Assembly (NCBI GenBank): GCA_902766655.1
Contig: CACXEL010000465.1
Span: 1-6,016 of the forward strand
Direction: 5' to 3'
Length of the DNA stretch: 6,016 bases
Origin: an uncultured Lachnospiraceae bacterium
GTDB taxonomy: Bacteria; Bacillota; Clostridia; Lachnospirales; Lachnospiraceae
Position numbers and translations under genes: made by a program. How positions within the stretch are numbered: the first letter of the stretch is position 1; the number at the start of each line of letters is the position of its first letter. The notes beneath the pieces were generated by a model, which worked only from the letters and a program-made list of their open reading frames with translations, was not told where the DNA came from and did no database searches. Positions 5,709 through 6,016 of this stretch are shown piece after piece.

Positions 5709-5893
5709 ATACCGGCACCAGGTTTCATCGATTGCCCGCAGGGCATCCGATCCGATCGGGCAGCCGGACAGGGCAGGGGACGGAATGGAACCTGTCCGAT
5801 TACGAAAAGGCCTGCGTGGATGGCGCAACCGGGAGAAGAGAATCTCCTTTACGATGACAAGAGACGCAGCCCCTGCGGGCCGGAGGAATTCAT
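5709..5893 (+). other. Leader region before the ABC transporter gene
   Basis: These 185 nt hold no convincing gene or recognised riboswitch. Several small dyads are visible: TGCCC-GCA-GGGCA around 5733-5746, CGGACAGG (5765-5772) with CCTGTCCG (5791-5798), GGAGA (5832-5836) with TCTCC (5843-5847), and GCCC-CTGC-GGGC (5869-5880) directly before the ribosome binding site. I found no clear -10/-35 pair, although a promoter for the ABC gene should lie here since a strong terminator stands upstream. Confidence 0.4.
5882..5886 (+). promoter_or_regulatory. Ribosome binding site that fixes a TTG start
   Basis: GGAGG lies 7 nt before the TTG at 5894. There is no ATG or GTG at a suitable distance in the conserved frame, and homology begins exactly here, so TTG is the likely initiation codon. 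Confidence 0.85.
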
Positions 5894-6016
5894 TTGATAG
5901 AAGTAAAGCATCTTACAAAACTGTACGGGAGCCACCTCGCGGTCGACGACCTGTCCTTCAAGGTGGAGGAGGGCCAGGTCTACGGCTTTTTGGGGCCCAA
6001 CGGCGCAGGCAAGTCC
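5894..6016 (+). CDS. ABC transporter ATP-binding protein, 5' part
   Basis: The first 41 codons run off the window end. Translated from TTG as Met, the protein begins [20 protein letters not shown], the standard start of a cytoplasmic ABC ATPase. Tyr11 sits at the A-loop position that stacks on adenine, and GPNGAGKS (34-41) is the Walker A loop that binds ATP phosphates; the window stops inside it. The segment [18 protein letters not shown] resembles exporters of the CcmA/NatA-like type (drug, lantibiotic or Na+ export, or gliding-type systems) rather than amino-acid importers, but the transported substrate cannot be told. A permease gene would be expected downstream. The gene stands after a strong terminator and so probably has its own promoter. 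Confidence 0.9.
   Translation, partial: MIEVKHLTKLYGSHLAVDDLSFKVEEGQVYGFLGPNGAGKS

Noticed and set aside
5666..5857. A 63-codon + strand frame
   Set aside because: It contains the terminator hairpin and leader dyads, lacks a ribosome binding site and resembles no family.

Overview
The window reads as an ordinary chromosomal segment of a high-GC anaerobic Clostridia-type Firmicute, most plausibly a Lachnospiraceae relative. The reasons are strong AGGAGG-type ribosome binding sites, a Firmicutes-style short SerA with one C-terminal ACT domain, a meso-diaminopimelate dehydrogenase, and the pairing of a phenylacetate-CoA-ligase-like enzyme with a tandem-ACT protein, as often seen in amino-acid-fermenting anaerobes. 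Coding DNA is GC-rich, with AT-rich pockets at the promoters. This placement is inference. Every gene lies on the + strand.

Layout: (1) 1-312, the 3' part of a cytidine deaminase gene (cdd). (2) 313-618, non-coding: a structured, palindrome-rich element (about 341-492) that looks like a dispersed intergenic repeat, then an extended -10 promoter. (3) 619-2835, serA (3-phosphoglycerate dehydrogenase) and ddh (meso-DAP dehydrogenase), 48 nt apart and probably one transcript, covering entry into serine synthesis and the one-step route to meso-DAP/lysine. (4) 2836-3027, a gap with a lone TATAAT box and a hairpin. (5) 3028-3660, nth (endonuclease III). (6) 3661-3779, an AT-rich gap with a good promoter and a small palindrome. 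(7) 3780-5608, a PaaK-like aryl-CoA ligase and a two-ACT-domain protein, 80 nt apart, closed by a strong intrinsic terminator at 5672-5708. (8) 5709-5893, a leader with small dyads. (9) 5894-6016, the first 41 codons of an ABC transporter ATPase starting with TTG, cut off by the window end.

The genes fall into independent units: nucleoside salvage, serine/DAP synthesis, base-excision repair, aryl-acid activation with amino-acid sensing, and transport. No clearly new system is visible. The items most worth a second look are the palindromic element before serA, the PaaK/tandem-ACT pair without other phenylacetate genes, and the promoter-like boxes placed directly before hairpins.
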